The position numbers were made by a program, and so were the translations under genes. Shown piece after piece: positions 5,422-5,561 of a DNA stretch of 5,561 bases. Under the pieces are notes generated by a model. The model was given only the letters and a program-made list of their open reading frames with translations. It did no database searches and had not been told where the DNA came from. Position 1 is the stretch's first letter, and the number at the start of each line of letters is the position of its first letter. Origin of the DNA: Chloroflexota bacterium (lineage in GTDB: Bacteria; Chloroflexota; Dehalococcoidia; Lucifugimonadales; CATQGZ01); assembly GCA_027624995.1 (NCBI GenBank), contig JAQBTI010000167.1, forward strand, positions 1 to 5,561. The letters run 5' to 3'.

Positions 5422-5561
5422 CGCTAACAACCGAGTTGCGCCTACGCCGCGCAAGCGCGGCTCCGGGGAACACCGGCGCAAAGCGGTGGGGAGCCGTGGG
5501 GCGTGCGCGTTGTCGTTGATGAGTGTAGCCGCGTCAGGACGCGAGGAGGCGCCGGCGTCGC
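5422..5561 (+). other. attC6, left part only (integron recombination site)
   Basis: The left part of an attC. R'' is CGCTAAC at 5422-5428, followed by an AACC spacer and L'' GAGTTGCG (5433-5440). GCCGCGC (5446-5452) and GCGCGGC (5455-5461) form a perfect inverted repeat in the inner stem. The final bases (GGCGTCGC at 5554-5561) could be the start of the L' arm, but R' (GTT...) lies beyond the window. TTGTCGTTGA at 5510-5519 also occurs at 51-60 in attC1. No gene is seen here. Confidence 0.8.

Larger units (their letters stand above)
4872..5561 (+). mobile_element. Integron gene cassette 5 (second HicBA pair), right end cut off
   Basis: All genes and the R'' end of this cassette are present, but the window stops inside its attC. 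GTTAGCGGAC (4871-4880) is the exact reverse complement of GTCCGCTAAC at 5419-5428, a 10-nt match. The leader before hicB is 97 bases and shows no convincing promoter. Confidence 0.85.

Noticed and set aside
4800..5519. Long + strand ORF of 239 codons across attC5 and the second HicBA pair
   Set aside because: It crosses an attC site and overlaps two well-supported hic genes in another frame. The product is Arg/Pro-rich, low-complexity sequence typical of a GC-rich shadow frame.

Overview
The window is a stretch of an integron gene-cassette array. It contains no integrase and no attI site. Reading left to right it shows the tail of one attC recombination site (attC1), four complete attC sites (attC2 to attC5) and the left half of a sixth (attC6). 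These delimit four complete cassettes and most of a fifth. Every gene lies on the + strand with an attC directly downstream, so the integrase/attI platform would normally lie to the left of the window. The assignment has an internal check. In a cassette that can circularise, the R'' box at its 3' end should be complementary to its own first bases. That holds over 9-10 nt for cassettes 1, 2, 4 and 5, and with one missing base for cassette 3.

Layout: cassette 1 (89-874) carries a DUF4258 putative toxin overlapping a YgiT-type zinc-finger putative antitoxin. Cassette 2 (875-2321) carries a four-helix membrane protein with a class III nucleotide cyclase domain. Cassette 3 (2322-4181) carries an exported TPR-type protein of 559 residues. 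Cassette 4 (4182-4871) and cassette 5 (4872 to beyond the window end) each carry a hicB-hicA toxin-antitoxin pair. The stretches between genes are almost entirely attC sites plus short leaders. The only gene-free stretch over 300 bases (707-1086) is attC2 followed by the leader of cassette 2.

The genes do not form one pathway. Three of the five cassettes are small toxin-antitoxin pairs, a kind of cargo known to stabilise large sedentary chromosomal integrons against cassette loss. The two long cassettes carry a signalling enzyme and an exported protein of unknown role. In all three toxin-antitoxin pairs the putative toxin starts at TTG or GTG, while the antitoxin starts at ATG behind a good Shine-Dalgarno sequence.

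The host is probably a GC-rich Gram-negative bacterium with a chromosomal integron. The TPR family and the DUF4258/YgiT pair are, from memory, common in Gemmatimonadota, Acidobacteriota and related environmental lineages, but cassettes move and the phylum cannot be fixed from this window.
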